64,000 nt of DNA from Hymenobacter citatus (GCF_014333615.1 NZ_JACSCY010000015.1:1-64000); one strand, 5' to 3'. Counted from the stretch's first letter, positions 17,657 through 27,205 are shown. Translations and numbers: made by a program. Notes: generated from the letters alone by a model not told the origin.

Positions 17657-20600
17657 TTAGAAATTGGCATTCAAGCCTACCGTGTAGGTACGTGCCTGCG
17701 GATACACACCAAAGTCGCGACCAAGACCAGTCGATGAGAAGGGGTCGGCACTTACCTCTGGGTCATAGCCCGAGTAGTCAGTCCAGGTTAGCAAGTTCTG
17801 GCCGCTCACATATACACGCAGGCTGCTGATACGGGCCTTGTTGATAATGCTTGTGGGTAGGGTATAGCCCAGCGTCAGGTTTTTGAGGCGCACGTAGCTA
17901 CCATCTTCAATCCAACGGTTGGAGAAGCGGCCGTTGTTATTTGGGTCGTTATAGACTGCCCGCGGAATAGACGTATTCGTGTTCGTTGGCGTCCAGCGGT
18001 CCAGCACCGTTGTCAACTGGTTCACTGGGCCCGTCAGAGACTCCAACGCCTGCCGGTTGGCATTGTAGATATCATTGCCGAAACTACCTTGGAAGAATAC
18101 GCTCAGGTCAAGTCCTTTGAAGCTGAAGGTGTTGGTAACCCCTGCAATGGCTTTCGGGTTAGGATTGCCGATGATGGTGCGGTCGTCGTTATTGATTACC
18201 CCATCTCCGTTTACATCTACAAAGCGAATATCACCCGGCTGTGGATTGTTTGGTTGGGTAGGAGCACTGCTAATCTCATCTTGCGTTTGGAAGATGCCTT
18301 GCGTCTTAAAGCCATAGAAAGAACCCAGTGGCTTGCCTTTTTGCGAGATGCTATAATCGTAGATAATGGTTCGATCTACTAAATCACCTTCGTCGTTTGC
18401 CAACGTGCCCAGGTCTAGTATTTTATTGCGGTTCAGCGACACGTTTAGGTTTGTTGACCACGTGAAGCCGCCATTCTGCCCTTGCACATTGGCCGTGTTC
18501 AGCGCAAACTCAAGCCCTTTATTCTCAACCGAGCCTACGTTTTGAATGATGTCCAGTACCTGAGCACCGGTGCTTGGAGCAAGTGGTACGCTCAGCAATA
18601 GGTCTTTCGAGCGTTTCAAGTAGGCATCTGCTGTCAGCGTGAGGCGGTCGTTGAACATGCCTAAATCCAAGCCCAGATCATACTGATTAGAAGTTTCCCA
18701 CTTCAACGAACGGTTACCAATCCGATCGGGCCGGATACCTCCTTGCACCGTACCACTATTCCCTGTGTAGTTAGCGCCTACCACATAGGAGCTGAAACGC
18801 TGGTAGGTGTAAGACAAGTCTTGGTTGCCATTGCTACCAAAGCTACCCCGCAGCTTCAAATCTGATACTTTACTGTTCTGTGGGAAGAAGTTTTCCTTGG
18901 AAATACGCCAGCCCAGGGCCACAGCCGGGAAATAGCCGTAGTGCTCGTCGAAACGGCTGGTACCATCTTGGCGCAAGCTCACGGTAGCCAGGTAGCGGTC
19001 TTCGTAGCTATAAATAGCACGCGCAAAAAGGCTGGTGAGGCCCCATTCTTCTTCGTAGCTGCTCGTGCCTAGGCGCTCCGTACCAGCCGATAGGTAGGGC
19101 ACGGCATTGGAGGCATAGCCCCGCACAGAGGCATTGGAAGCAAAGCGGTTTGATGCCTGCACCGACTGCCCTACCAACAATTGCAGACTGTGTTTGTCGC
19201 CAATGTTGGGGTTGTAGGTAACCGTGTTTTCCCAGAGCCAGATGTTTTGCAGCGTTGTGCCCGTGCGGCCGCTGCCGCGAGTAGAGGCATCAGCGCGCGA
19301 GGTTCCAGGATAATTACGGGTAATAAATTCGTTCTCCAGCTGCGTGCGGAAGTCGATACCAATGGAGGAGCGTACCTGTAGGTTCTTTAAGATATTGTAC
19401 TCCCCAAATACGTTGCCGATAACCTGGTAGCTCAGCGACTTATTACTGCTTTCCAGCAAGTTACCTACTGGGTTATCCGACAAGGAGAAGGGGTTCAGCC
19501 CGTATGTACCGTTGGCATCCCGTACTGGAATAGTAGGGATTTGTGCCAGCGTGCCTAGTACTGTACCCGAGTTACCAAGCCCCAACTCGCTACGTACACT
19601 CCCGTTGGTATTCGTCCGGCTCAGGTTTAAGTTGGTTCCTACCCGAAACTTCTCACCCGCTTTTTGATCAAAGTTCAATTTGAAGTTGAAACGGTCGAAG
19701 CCCGAATTCAGAATAATACCATCCTGTTTGAAGTAGCCGCCACCTACATAATAGTGCGTTTTGTCGGTACCACCACTCACATTCAACTGATAGTTTTGAA
19801 TAGCAGCGGTACGGTATACTTCATCCTGCCAATCCGTATCGTAGGGTGGCAGGTTGTTTAGGTCTGGATAGCCAATGGCCGCGCCGGCGTTGGCCTGCGA
19901 CTCGTTGTAGTACTCTGCAAACTGCCGGGAATTCAGTACATCCAGCTTTTTGCGCAGGCTTTGCACCCCATAATACGCATTGAAGCCTACTTGCGGCTTG
20001 CCAGAGCGTCCACGCTTCGTGGTGATAACTACCACACCGTTAGAGGCGCGCACCCCGTAAATAGCGGCAGCAGCACCATCCTTCAGTACGTCAATCGACT
20101 CGATATCTGCTGGGTTGATAGCATTTAGCGGGTTAGGCTTCTGATTACCCACGCTCAACTCCCGATCGTAGGTAGGCAGCACAGGCACACCATCAATTAC
20201 ATACAGCGGCGAATTGCTGCTATTAAGCGAGCTGTTACCGCGAATCCGCACGTTGATACCTGCGCCCGGAGCACCGGTTGGTGCTGTTACCTGCACGCCA
20301 GGTGCCTGGCCTTGCAGTGCCTGATCGAAGCCAGCTACTTTCTGCCGCTCAATCTGCTGGGCACCTACTGAGGAAACCGCAGTCGTCAACTCTTGGCGTG
20401 CTAAGGTACCGTAGCCTACTACCACTACCTCGCCCAGTGCCTTAGTATCCTCTACCAATGTCACGTTGAGAGCGGTAGTAGCACCCGCCACAGGCACCTC
20501 TTGGCGCACATAGCCCACATAGCTAAACACCAGTGTGCTACCTTCTGGCACTGTTAGAGAAAACCGACCTTCAACATCGGTCGAAGCGCCGTTGGCTGTG

Positions 20601-21082
20601 CCCTTCACGACTACCGTTACACCGGGTAGTCCTTCACCATTGGCCTGCGTTACGCGTCCAGAAACCGTTACATCTGCCACGGAAACGTTTGCAGTTTTTG
20701 CCGTGGAAACAGTATTCGAATTTTCTACAACCAAGTAATAATCGGCGCGCAACTTCTTGAACGTCAAGGCTGCCTGCGGTAGCACTTCGGCCATCTTAGC
20801 GTCTAGCGTGGCGCCATCGGCTTGGGCAGGCACGCGTTTATTACGCACTAGGTCGCTCTCGTAGAAGATGGTAACGTTGTATTCCTTTTCCCACCGACCA
20901 AGCAGGTCTTTCAACGCTACCGTTTCGGCGCGGGAAGCGGTCCGCTGATTGGAGTAGTTGGCGGCCAGCAGCTGGGTAGGGGCAGCCAGCACATCTGGGG
21001 TAGGGACCAGCAGCGCGCACACTGCCGTCGCGGAGGCCGTACGGACGACTCGGCCGCACAGTCGGGTAGTAAATGGGGTCAT
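17657..21082 (-). CDS. SusC/RagA TonB-dependent transporter with STN signalling domain
   Basis: 1141 residues. Signal peptide; secretin/TonB N-terminal (STN) domain (about 45-120: LKDLLGRWEKEYNVTIFYES...); carboxypeptidase-like beta-sandwich (about 135-215); plug domain with VVVVGYGTLARQELTTAVSS; and a 22-strand barrel ending in the aromatic TYTVGLNANF. It imports glycans across the outer membrane with SusD. The STN domain is what contacts FecR-type anti-sigma factors, matching the fecR gene directly upstream, whose stop overlaps this ATG by four bases (ATGA). So the transporter reports substrate to its own sigma factor. Confidence 0.96.
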   Translation of the reverse strand: MTPFTTRLCGRVVRTASATAVCALLVPTPDVLAAPTQLLAANYSNQRTASRAETVALKDLLGRWEKEYNVTIFYESDLVRNKRVPAQADGATLDAKMAEVLPQAALTFKKLRADYYLVVENSNTVSTAKTANVSVADVTVSGRVTQANGEGLPGVTVVVKGTANGASTDVEGRFSLTVPEGSTLVFSYVGYVRQEVPVAGATTALNVTLVEDTKALGEVVVVGYGTLARQELTTAVSSVGAQQIERQKVAGFDQALQGQAPGVQVTAPTGAPGAGINVRIRGNSSLNSSNSPLYVIDGVPVLPTYDRELSVGNQKPNPLNAINPADIESIDVLKDGAAAAIYGVRASNGVVVITTKRGRSGKPQVGFNAYYGVQSLRKKLDVLNSRQFAEYYNESQANAGAAIGYPDLNNLPPYDTDWQDEVYRTAAIQNYQLNVSGGTDKTHYYVGGGYFKQDGIILNSGFDRFNFKLNFDQKAGEKFRVGTNLNLSRTNTNGSVRSELGLGNSGTVLGTLAQIPTIPVRDANGTYGLNPFSLSDNPVGNLLESSNKSLSYQVIGNVFGEYNILKNLQVRSSIGIDFRTQLENEFITRNYPGTSRADASTRGSGRTGTTLQNIWLWENTVTYNPNIGDKHSLQLLVGQSVQASNRFASNASVRGYASNAVPYLSAGTERLGTSSYEEEWGLTSLFARAIYSYEDRYLATVSLRQDGTSRFDEHYGYFPAVALGWRISKENFFPQNSKVSDLKLRGSFGSNGNQDLSYTYQRFSSYVVGANYTGNSGTVQGGIRPDRIGNRSLKWETSNQYDLGLDLGMFNDRLTLTADAYLKRSKDLLLSVPLAPSTGAQVLDIIQNVGSVENKGLEFALNTANVQGQNGGFTWSTNLNVSLNRNKILDLGTLANDEGDLVDRTIIYDYSISQKGKPLGSFYGFKTQGIFQTQDEISSAPTQPNNPQPGDIRFVDVNGDGVINNDDRTIIGNPNPKAIAGVTNTFSFKGLDLSVFFQGSFGNDIYNANRQALESLTGPVNQLTTVLDRWTPTNTNTSIPRAVYNDPNNNGRFSNRWIEDGSYVRLKNLTLGYTLPTSIINKARISSLRVYVSGQNLLTWTDYSGYDPEVSADPFSSTGLGRDFGVYPQARTYTVGLNANF

Positions 21083-22104
21083 AAGCTAGGTTTGGGGGAA
21101 TTATGATCCGAGAAAATGAGGCGATTCTGCTGGCGCTGAATCGTTAGGTGAAATGTCTCTTCTAAGGCTTGCAACAGCACATCCAGCTCGCCAATGGGCA
21201 CAGTGCCAGTAATGCGGCGGTTCTGTAACTCGGGTGTTGCAAGGACTACTTCCACGCCATAAGTGTCGTGCAGACGGGTGGCCAGCTCAGCAATGGTGGT
21301 TTCATCGAATACTAGCTTGCCATCTTTCCAGGAAGTATAGGGCGCAGCAGCCACCGTCGTTTTGCGCACGGCAGCCTCAGGCTGCCGGCTGTTCATCTCC
21401 ACTAGTTCACCGGGTTGCATCACTAAGTCGGGGCGGTGGTCGGCGGCCTTAAACTTGAGCTGCACCTTGCCTGACACCAGCATTACACGAGCCTGCTCCT
21501 GGCGTCGGTATACGGCAAACTTGGTCCCCAGCACTTCCACCTGCATACCATCTGGGGTGTGCACAATGAAGTGTTCATCGCTAGGTAGGTGGCGCACCGA
21601 AAAGTATGCTTCGCCATCCAGCCAGACCTCCCGCGGCTGACCAGTAGCCCATGCTTGGGGGTAGCGCAAGGTAGAGTGACCATTCAGCGTCACCTCCGTG
21701 CCATCGGATAAATGTAGGGTACGTTTCTGGCCGTAGGCGGTGGTTTCGGTGTGGGCAACGGCTGCTACCGGTGTGGTGGACGGCGTACCGTACTGCCACC
21801 ATAAACCGCCTACAGCCAGCCCGCCAACTATAGCCGCTGCGGCGGCCCAGGGCTGCCAACGCCAAGCAGCGGTACGCCCCATTTGCTGGTGCAGCGAGGT
21901 AAGCAGTGCCTCGTAATCGGGTTCATCGTGTAGGGCAGTTGCAGGCTCCGTTTCCAGCGTATGCCAGTGCGCACGCATCCACTGCTCTGCTACAAGCTGA
22001 TTGGTGGGCTCGGTAAGCCAAGCGCGTACCGCTGACGCTTCAGCCGGCGTAGCTTGGTCGTGCACATAGCGGTTGAAAAGTTCCTGCGTAACGAGTGGCA
22101 GCAT
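21079..22104 (-). CDS. FecR family anti-sigma factor
   Basis: 341 residues. A cytoplasmic N-terminal part with an anti-sigma region (about 1-85), one membrane helix (about 88-108, AAAAAIVGGLAVGGLWW), a periplasmic FecR domain with LHLSDGTEVTLNGHSTLRYP, and a C-terminal DUF4974 domain (about 270-335). It relays the state of the SusC STN domain to the sigma factor encoded 79 bases upstream. It overlaps susC by four bases. Confidence 0.95.
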   Translation of the reverse strand: MLPLVTQELFNRYVHDQATPAEASAVRAWLTEPTNQLVAEQWMRAHWHTLETEPATALHDEPDYEALLTSLHQQMGRTAAWRWQPWAAAAAIVGGLAVGGLWWQYGTPSTTPVAAVAHTETTAYGQKRTLHLSDGTEVTLNGHSTLRYPQAWATGQPREVWLDGEAYFSVRHLPSDEHFIVHTPDGMQVEVLGTKFAVYRRQEQARVMLVSGKVQLKFKAADHRPDLVMQPGELVEMNSRQPEAAVRKTTVAAAPYTSWKDGKLVFDETTIAELATRLHDTYGVEVVLATPELQNRRITGTVPIGELDVLLQALEETFHLTIQRQQNRLIFSDHNSPKPSL

Positions 22105-22183
22105 AGGTTAGCAGAGTAAAGCGGCTGGATATAGGTACTACACCCCAGCCGCTCAACACCCTGACTGCTCCCGCAGAAAAAAA

Positions 22184-22780
22184 TCAAAAAGAATTTATTG
22201 AAATCAGCAACGGCAATATTATCAGCGCGTTACCGTGCAATTTAAAATATAGTCGCAGAAATTTTAGGGCTTGCGCCATCTGCGTTTCCACTGTTTTCAC
22301 CGATATGTTCAGCTCACGAGCAATTTCGGGATACGATAGACCTTGTTGCCGGCTGAGGGTAAAAATACGACGGCGTTTGGGCGGTAGCTTGGCTAGCGCA
22401 GCCAGATATACCGTTTCCAACTCGGCATACTCCACCTCTTTTTCGGTGTTGCCTTGTGCGGGTGGCACGTGGCGCAAAAAATCTTGGTAGGCAACCTGAT
22501 GCTGCGCGTGGCGCAACTGGTTTAGAATGAGATGATGAGCGGTAGTAAAAAGGTACCCTTTCAGGGGCACATCGTCGCGCAGTTCATGGCGCTTTTCCCA
22601 GATCTTTAGGAAGCACTCCTGCACAATCTCTTCTGCTGCTGCTTTAGACTTCAAATAGCTATAGGCAAACCGGTACACGCGCGGACTGTAATGACGAAAC
22701 AGTGCGTCGAACGCTCGGCCGTCGTCGTGGCGTAGACGGCTTAGCCAAGCAATATCCGGAAAATCCAGTATAGCTTTCAA
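22184..22780 (-). CDS. ECF RNA polymerase sigma factor of the SusCD locus
   Basis: 198 residues. Region 2 with YLKSKAAAEEIVQECFLKIWE and region 4 with LPPKRRRIFTLSRQQGLSYPEIARELNISVKTVETQM, the Bacteroidota sigma-70 family type. First gene of the sigma-FecR-SusC-SusD-GH30-GH30 cluster and presumably its activator. The hydrophobic C-terminus NALIILPLLISINSF is a small oddity also seen in relatives. Confidence 0.94.
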   Translation of the reverse strand: MKAILDFPDIAWLSRLRHDDGRAFDALFRHYSPRVYRFAYSYLKSKAAAEEIVQECFLKIWEKRHELRDDVPLKGYLFTTAHHLILNQLRHAQHQVAYQDFLRHVPPAQGNTEKEVEYAELETVYLAALAKLPPKRRRIFTLSRQQGLSYPEIARELNISVKTVETQMAQALKFLRLYFKLHGNALIILPLLISINSF

Positions 22781-23094
22781 AGAAGGAGAGAAAGAAACGA
22801 AGTCCTAAATGTACTTAAAAGTAGTTTCTTACCGGTTTAAGTAAGAAAGCTACTAGTTGTTTTCGTTCTCCTTTCTTCTCCACAGATTTTCTTACCCACC
22901 AGACTTTTACAGTCACAAGATCTGCAAGATAACGTTGTGCAGATTCCACTTGTCAATTGTAAAGTTGCCGCATCGTGTGTACCATCTGTAACACTGGCAT
23001 GGCGGCTGAGTTTGACACAATCTTTTGCACATAGCTGATGCTGCCAGCTTGTTACTGCAGGCTATCAAGTGTCAACTTTTATTTTCACACTATC
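22781..23094. other. 314-base gap upstream of the sigma factor
   Basis: No gene seen. It must contain the promoter of the minus-strand sigma-FecR-SusCD cluster and the end of the NDH-2 gene transcript. It is AT-rich compared with the neighbours. I find no clear TAnnTTTG box on the minus strand, which would fit autoregulation by the ECF factor through a different promoter, but this is a guess. Confidence 0.4.
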
Positions 23095-24474
23095 TTATCC
23101 TTTCACTGGCTCCTGCAAAGCCGGCGGGGTAGGATTATACTGCGGTGTGGCGTTCAGGTGCTCTGCTGCCGACTGCCCGCTGTGCTTTTTATAATCGCGG
23201 CGCTTGTAAGGCCGAATAATCAGGCGCAGCGCCTTATCGGAGCTGAAGTAGCTAATGGCCCAGCTGATGAGCGTTACGACCTTGTTGCGGAAGCCGATGA
23301 GCGTCATTAAGTGCACAAACAACCAGGTCAGCCACCCGAAAAAGCCGCCAAAATGGATGTCTTGGGGCAAATCGACTACCGCCCGGTTGCGACCCACAAT
23401 GGCCATGGTACCCTTGTTGGTGTAGTCGAAAGGCTTGAGCGGCTCCTGTTTCAGGATACGGCCCATGTTGGCGGCTAGCTGCTCGGCTTGCTGAATGGCC
23501 ACTGGCGCCAGCATGGGGTAGCCCTTGGGCATGGCATCGGTCACCATGTTAGCCACGTCGCCGATGGCATAAATATTTGTGGTGCCCGTCACTAGGTTAT
23601 GATGGTCCACATTGATGCGCTTATTACGGGTAATTTGTTGATCCGAAAAGCCAGGCAGGGCTGCCCCATTCACGCCAGCGGCCCAAATCAGGTTTTCTGT
23701 TCGAATGAAATCCGTATCAGAAATATAGGCTTTGCCATCCTCGAAACGCTTGGCCGAGGTATTGAGCCGAATATGCACCCCCATCTCGTCGAGGTACTTG
23801 TGCGCCGTTTGTTGCGCTTCCTTCGACATGGGCCCCAACACGGCCTCGCCGGCCTCAATGAGGTAAATTTCCATCTGCTTCAGGTCCAGCTCGGGGTAGT
23901 CCTGGGGTAGCACGTCTTTGCGCATCTCAGCCAGCGAGCCGGCAATTTCTACACCCGTAGGGCCACCGCCCACAATCACCACATTCAGCAGCGCCTGCCG
24001 CTTGGCGGGGTTGGCTTCCAGCACCGCCCGCTCGAAGTTCTGAAACAGGAAGCTGCGCAGATTCAGGGCATTCGGCACGCTCTTGATCTGCATGCCGTTT
24101 TTCTCGATGGTGTCGAGGCCAAAGAAATTGGTGACCGAGCCCGTAGCCAGCACCAGGTAGTCGTAGCCGATTTCGCCGATGTCGGTTACGATGGTATTGC
24201 GGTCCGGCTCTACGCGCTGCACATCGGCCAGGCGGTAGAAGAAGTTTTCCTGACCCGCAAAGATTTTCCGAATGGGGTAGGCAATACTATCGGCCTCCAG
24301 GGCGCCAGTGGCTACCTGGTAAAGTAGCGGCTGAAAATTATGGTAGTTGTTGCGGTCCACTACCACTACCTGTACGGGTTGGTTGGCTAGCTCTTTGGCC
24401 AGGCGTAGTCCGCCAAAACCACACCCTACAATCACAACCCTCGGAAGCGAGGAAACAGGCAAATTCGTATCCAT
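23095..24474 (-). CDS. type II NADH dehydrogenase / FAD-dependent oxidoreductase
   Basis: 459 residues from ATG 24474; the frame continues upstream to 24642 through non-coding sequence. N-terminal FAD site VVIVGCGFGGLRLAKELA, then a second Rossmann motif VIVGGGPTGVEIAGSLAEM for NADH, then IYAIGDVA. Near the C-terminus a hydrophobic FGWLTWLFVHLMTLIGF segment anchors it to the membrane, as in NDH-2. It oxidises NADH and reduces quinone without proton pumping, a bypass for the complex I encoded a few genes on. Confidence 0.9.
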   Translation of the reverse strand: MDTNLPVSSLPRVVIVGCGFGGLRLAKELANQPVQVVVVDRNNYHNFQPLLYQVATGALEADSIAYPIRKIFAGQENFFYRLADVQRVEPDRNTIVTDIGEIGYDYLVLATGSVTNFFGLDTIEKNGMQIKSVPNALNLRSFLFQNFERAVLEANPAKRQALLNVVIVGGGPTGVEIAGSLAEMRKDVLPQDYPELDLKQMEIYLIEAGEAVLGPMSKEAQQTAHKYLDEMGVHIRLNTSAKRFEDGKAYISDTDFIRTENLIWAAGVNGAALPGFSDQQITRNKRINVDHHNLVTGTTNIYAIGDVANMVTDAMPKGYPMLAPVAIQQAEQLAANMGRILKQEPLKPFDYTNKGTMAIVGRNRAVVDLPQDIHFGGFFGWLTWLFVHLMTLIGFRNKVVTLISWAISYFSSDKALRLIIRPYKRRDYKKHSGQSAAEHLNATPQYNPTPPALQEPVKG

Positions 24475-24626
24475 ACAGTAAAGCGTAGGGGCGCACGGCG
24501 CGCCCGTCATTGCGAAATTCGGTTGCGCCCGTTGCGGCAACCATCCATCAACTCGCTGGTACGCAACTTCCGGCTTTTGGACGATACTCCGCCCAAAAAA
24601 CCGCTGTGTTTCGCCTATATACATAA

Positions 24627-24662
24627 AAACGTCCCTTCTCAAAAGGAGAGAAGGGACGTTTC
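24627..24662 (-). terminator. terminator of the gene at 24689-25372
   Basis: 13-bp stem (AAACGTCCCTTCT and complement) with a 7-base loop and, read on the minus strand, a T-run. It lies between the two minus-strand genes. Confidence 0.8.
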
Positions 24663-24688
24663 GCCTACGCTACCAAACGTGCGGCGGC

Positions 24689-25372
24689 CTAGTAATCATC
24701 GCCGGCCTTTTTCTTGAATTCGCCGTTTTTCACCTGATTAATTAATTGCAACCAACTGAAGGGGTTCAGCAGGGGGTTGTTGGTGTAGGGGGTAGCCCCT
24801 TGGCCCATGCGCCGCTGCTGGTCGTATTGCTGCATCTGCATGGTTTGGCGGTAATTGGCCATGCTGGAGGTAGGTAAGGCAATGAACAGCCGGCGCATCA
24901 CCTCAGGACTAAGGTTGGCCGCGGCTGAAGAACCCTTCTCATCGGGTAGGCGCAGGGCCAGAAAGGCCTCTTTGAATGCCTTTTCCGTGGCATATGGGAA
25001 GATGCGCACCTCCGGTAGCACCGTAGCATCTTCCTTCAGCTGAATAATCACAGAGTAGCTTTGCCGCGGGTAATCGGGTGGAATAACTACCCACTGGTTA
25101 CCGTAGCCCAGCGACCGAATCACGATGCTGTCGCCGGCCAGCACGGGCAGCGAAAAGTAGCCGTACTCGTTGGTTAGCGTCCCGCGCCCGGCCTTGGGCA
25201 CAAATACGGCCGTGCCAGGCACGCCCAGCAGCGAGTCGCCAGTGGCGATGATTCCGGAAAACTGCACGACCGGCCGCTTACCCTGCGCTTGCGCAGCAGA
25301 GGCGGCCAGCAGCAGGAGCAGCAGCGCCACTACCCCGGCAAAAGCCCTACGAAAAGAGAAGGAAACAGACAT
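24689..25372 (-). CDS. secreted protein with a carboxypeptidase-like regulatory domain
   Basis: 227 residues from ATG 25372; an alternative Met lies three codons upstream. Signal peptide FRRAFAGVVALLLLLLAASA...AQAQ, then a CarboxypepD_reg-like beta-sandwich (about 35-110: FSGIIATGDSLLGVPGTAVF...GYFSLPVLAGDSIVIRSLGY), then a Gln/Met-rich tail ending in lysines. Probably periplasmic or on the inner face of the outer membrane; function unknown. Divergent from the ArsR gene. Confidence 0.8.
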   Translation of the reverse strand: MSVSFSFRRAFAGVVALLLLLLAASAAQAQGKRPVVQFSGIIATGDSLLGVPGTAVFVPKAGRGTLTNEYGYFSLPVLAGDSIVIRSLGYGNQWVVIPPDYPRQSYSVIIQLKEDATVLPEVRIFPYATEKAFKEAFLALRLPDEKGSSAAANLSPEVMRRLFIALPTSSMANYRQTMQMQQYDQQRRMGQGATPYTNNPLLNPFSWLQLINQVKNGEFKKKAGDDY

Positions 25373-25405
25373 AGAACACATTACAGATTACAAGTATACG
25401 GCGGA

Positions 25406-25439
25406 TTGAAGGGTAGGCACTCGGATTGACGTAAATTTG
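25406..25439 (+). promoter_or_regulatory. Bacteroidota-type promoter of the arsR-like gene
   Basis: TTG at 25406-25408 and TAAATTTG at 25432-25439, 23 bases apart. The possible TTG start codon at 25437 would sit inside this box, which argues for the ATG at 25482 as the true start. Confidence 0.5.
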
Positions 25440-25481
25440 TCGGACCGCTCCTTACCTCCTTCCTTCCAATTCAAACAAAAG

Positions 25482-25880
25482 ATGCGCCTAAAACACTTCA
25501 CCGTTGCATTAGGGTTGCCCATTTTTAAAGCATTCGGCGACGAAAGCCGACTCCGTATCCTGCATTTACTATGGCGTAATCAAGAAATGTGTATTTCTGA
25601 CCTGGAACAAGTCTTAGACTTCACTCAAACCAAAACCTCCCGCCAATTATTGTATCTGAAGAATGCTGGCATGGTTAACTTCCGCCGCCTCGACAATTGG
25701 GTATTCTATTATATCAAAGACGAGGTAGGCGATGTAGTGCAGCAGTTGCTGGGCTACCTAGAGCGCGATGCCCAGCTACGCCACGACCAGGAAACCTACC
25801 AAACGCTATGGTCGAACCGGGAGCTGGCTGCTTATAAACTGCAAAACCGCCGCTGGAAAGGTGAAGCTGAGGTGAAGTAG
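25482..25880 (+). CDS. ArsR family transcriptional regulator
   Basis: 132 residues from ATG 25482. Winged helix: IFKAFGDESRLRILHLLW, then CISDLEQVLDFTQTKTSRQL (recognition helix) and the wing RRLDNWVFYYI. The CISDLE cysteine sits where some ArsR proteins bind metal, but the usual CxCxxC pair is absent, so the signal is unclear. The C-terminus is charged and helical (QTLWSNRELAAYKLQNRRWK). The TAG stop is the first base of a palindromic repeat. Confidence 0.88.
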   Translation: MRLKHFTVALGLPIFKAFGDESRLRILHLLWRNQEMCISDLEQVLDFTQTKTSRQLLYLKNAGMVNFRRLDNWVFYYIKDEVGDVVQQLLGYLERDAQLRHDQETYQTLWSNRELAAYKLQNRRWKGEAEVK

Positions 25881-26004
25881 TGAGATGGTAAGTGGTGAGT
25901 AGTGAAATTGTGAAGTAGTGAGTTTGTACTCCTTCACTCGTTACGTCAACTTATCCGGCGTGCTGGTCGTTTGCAGTTCACAACTTCACCACTCACCATC
26001 TCAC
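25880..26004. repeat. intergenic inverted repeat (GTGAGATGGT family)
   Basis: GTGAGATGGTAAGTGGTGAG at 25880 is matched by its near-complement (CACTCACCATCTCAC) ending at 26004, with a spacer of about 65 bases. It begins on the last base of the arsR stop codon and ends eight bases before the ferredoxin start. The arms are less perfect than in the other elements. Confidence 0.7.
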
Positions 26005-26011
26005 CTTTCCC

Positions 26012-26326
26012 GTGTACGCTCATCATATTTTCGTTTGCACCAACCAGAAAAGCGGCGTTGGCGACGACGTGGCCAAGACGTTCAAAAAAGAGCTGAAAAA
26101 GCAGGACCTCAAAAAACTGCTTAGCGGTGGTAAAAAACGCAAAAACCGTGTGCAAACCACTGGCTGCCTCGACGTGTGCAAGCACTGCAAAAAAGGCAAT
26201 GGCGCGGCCGTGGTGTTCTACCCCGAGAACATCTGGTATGGCGACGTGCTCCCCAAAGACGTGGCCGACATTGTAGCCGAGCACCTGGGCGAAGGCCGAC
26301 CGGTGCAGCGCCTGCGGTTAGAGTAG
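26012..26326 (+). CDS. thioredoxin-like [2Fe-2S] ferredoxin
   Basis: 104 residues with GTG start at 26012. HHIFVCTNQKSGVG at the N-terminus and TTGCLDVCKHCKKG supply the four candidate cluster cysteines (one, then three) of the thioredoxin-fold ferredoxins. GAAVVFYPENIWYGDVLPKDVADIVAEHL is the family C-terminus. An electron carrier in the cytosol; partner unknown. An extra basic stretch (KELKKQDLKKLLSGGKKRK) lies between the first and second Cys. Confidence 0.85.
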   Translation: MYAHHIFVCTNQKSGVGDDVAKTFKKELKKQDLKKLLSGGKKRKNRVQTTGCLDVCKHCKKGNGAAVVFYPENIWYGDVLPKDVADIVAEHLGEGRPVQRLRLE

Positions 26327-26379
26327 GTCTCTCTTATACGCCTACTTCCTGCTATTTATTCTTAACTGCCTACCCCAAC

Positions 26380-27075
26380 TTGAAAACGTACCACCACCTG
26401 TTTTTCGACCTCGACCACACCCTTTGGGATTTTGAAACCAACTCCGAGGAGGTGCTGCGCTTTCAGTACGACGACCACCGGCTGGCGCGCTATGGTTTCA
26501 CGGTAGAGCAGTTTATGGCGTACTATAGCGAGGTGAATCACGCGCTGTGGCGGCTATACCAGGGCAACAAAATCACGCAGCAGCAGCTGCGCAGCACCCG
26601 GTTTGCGCGCACGCTCACCAAGCTGGGCGTGCCCGAGGACGAGCTGCCGGCTGGTATGTCGGACCAGTACACTTCCCTCCTACCCCACAAAACGGCCGTG
26701 TTTCCCTACACTTTTGAGGTGCTGGACTACCTGCAAGCCAAGGGCTACGCGCTGCACTTACTGACCAATGGTTTCCGGGAGATTCAACACCTGAAGCTAA
26801 GCGCAGCCCGTCTAACGGATTATTTTCAGGAGGTTATTACCTCCGAATGCAGCGGCTGCTTGAAGCCCGACGGCCGCATGTACCAGCACGCCCTGGACCG
26901 CGCCGGCACCACAGCCGCCGACAGCCTCATGATTGGCGACAACCTGGAATGCGACGTGCTGGGTGCCGCCAACGCCGGCCTCGACCAAGTGTATTTCAAC
27001 CCCGCAAAACGCCGTCATTTCGCTCAGACCACCTATGAAATTGCGTGTTTGAGCGAGTTGAAGGAGATTTTATAA
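26380..27075 (+). CDS. YjjG-type HAD nucleotidase
   Basis: 231 residues starting at TTG 26380. No ATG fits: the upstream frame runs through the ferredoxin gene, and the HAD motif starts nine residues in. HAD motifs in order: FFDLDHTLWDF (nucleophile Asp and general acid Asp), LLTNGF, KPDGRMY and MIGDNLECDVLGA. The family includes YjjG, which removes phosphate from non-canonical pyrimidine nucleotides. A long palindromic repeat begins on the last base pairs of the gene. Confidence 0.87.
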   Translation: MKTYHHLFFDLDHTLWDFETNSEEVLRFQYDDHRLARYGFTVEQFMAYYSEVNHALWRLYQGNKITQQQLRSTRFARTLTKLGVPEDELPAGMSDQYTSLLPHKTAVFPYTFEVLDYLQAKGYALHLLTNGFREIQHLKLSAARLTDYFQEVITSECSGCLKPDGRMYQHALDRAGTTAADSLMIGDNLECDVLGAANAGLDQVYFNPAKRRHFAQTTYEIACLSELKEIL

Positions 27076-27205
27076 AACCAAACCCGCGTGTCATCCTGAG
27101 CGCAGCGAAGGACCTTCTCACGGCAGAACGACAAGCGTAACAACGACTTTTTCTACTGTGAGAAGGTCCTTCGCTGCGCTCAGGATGACACGCGGGTTTG
27201 GTTTT
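27074..27205. repeat. perfect 48-bp inverted repeat (GTCATCCTGA family)
   Basis: Arms 27074-27121 and 27158-27205 are exact reverse complements over 48 bases, around a 36-base loop (GGCAGAACGACAAGCGTAAC...). It shares core GTCATCCTGAG and the block AAGGACCTTCTCAC with 55587-55690, including the loop sequence AGAACGAC and CGTAACAACGAC. The left arm overlaps the stop codon of the preceding gene. Related elements are at 31456, 34804 and 45124. Confidence 0.95.

Noticed and set aside
25437..25481. TTG start giving the ArsR protein 15 more residues
   Set aside because: The TTG lies inside a TAAATTTG promoter box; the ATG at 25482 gives the normal family start.
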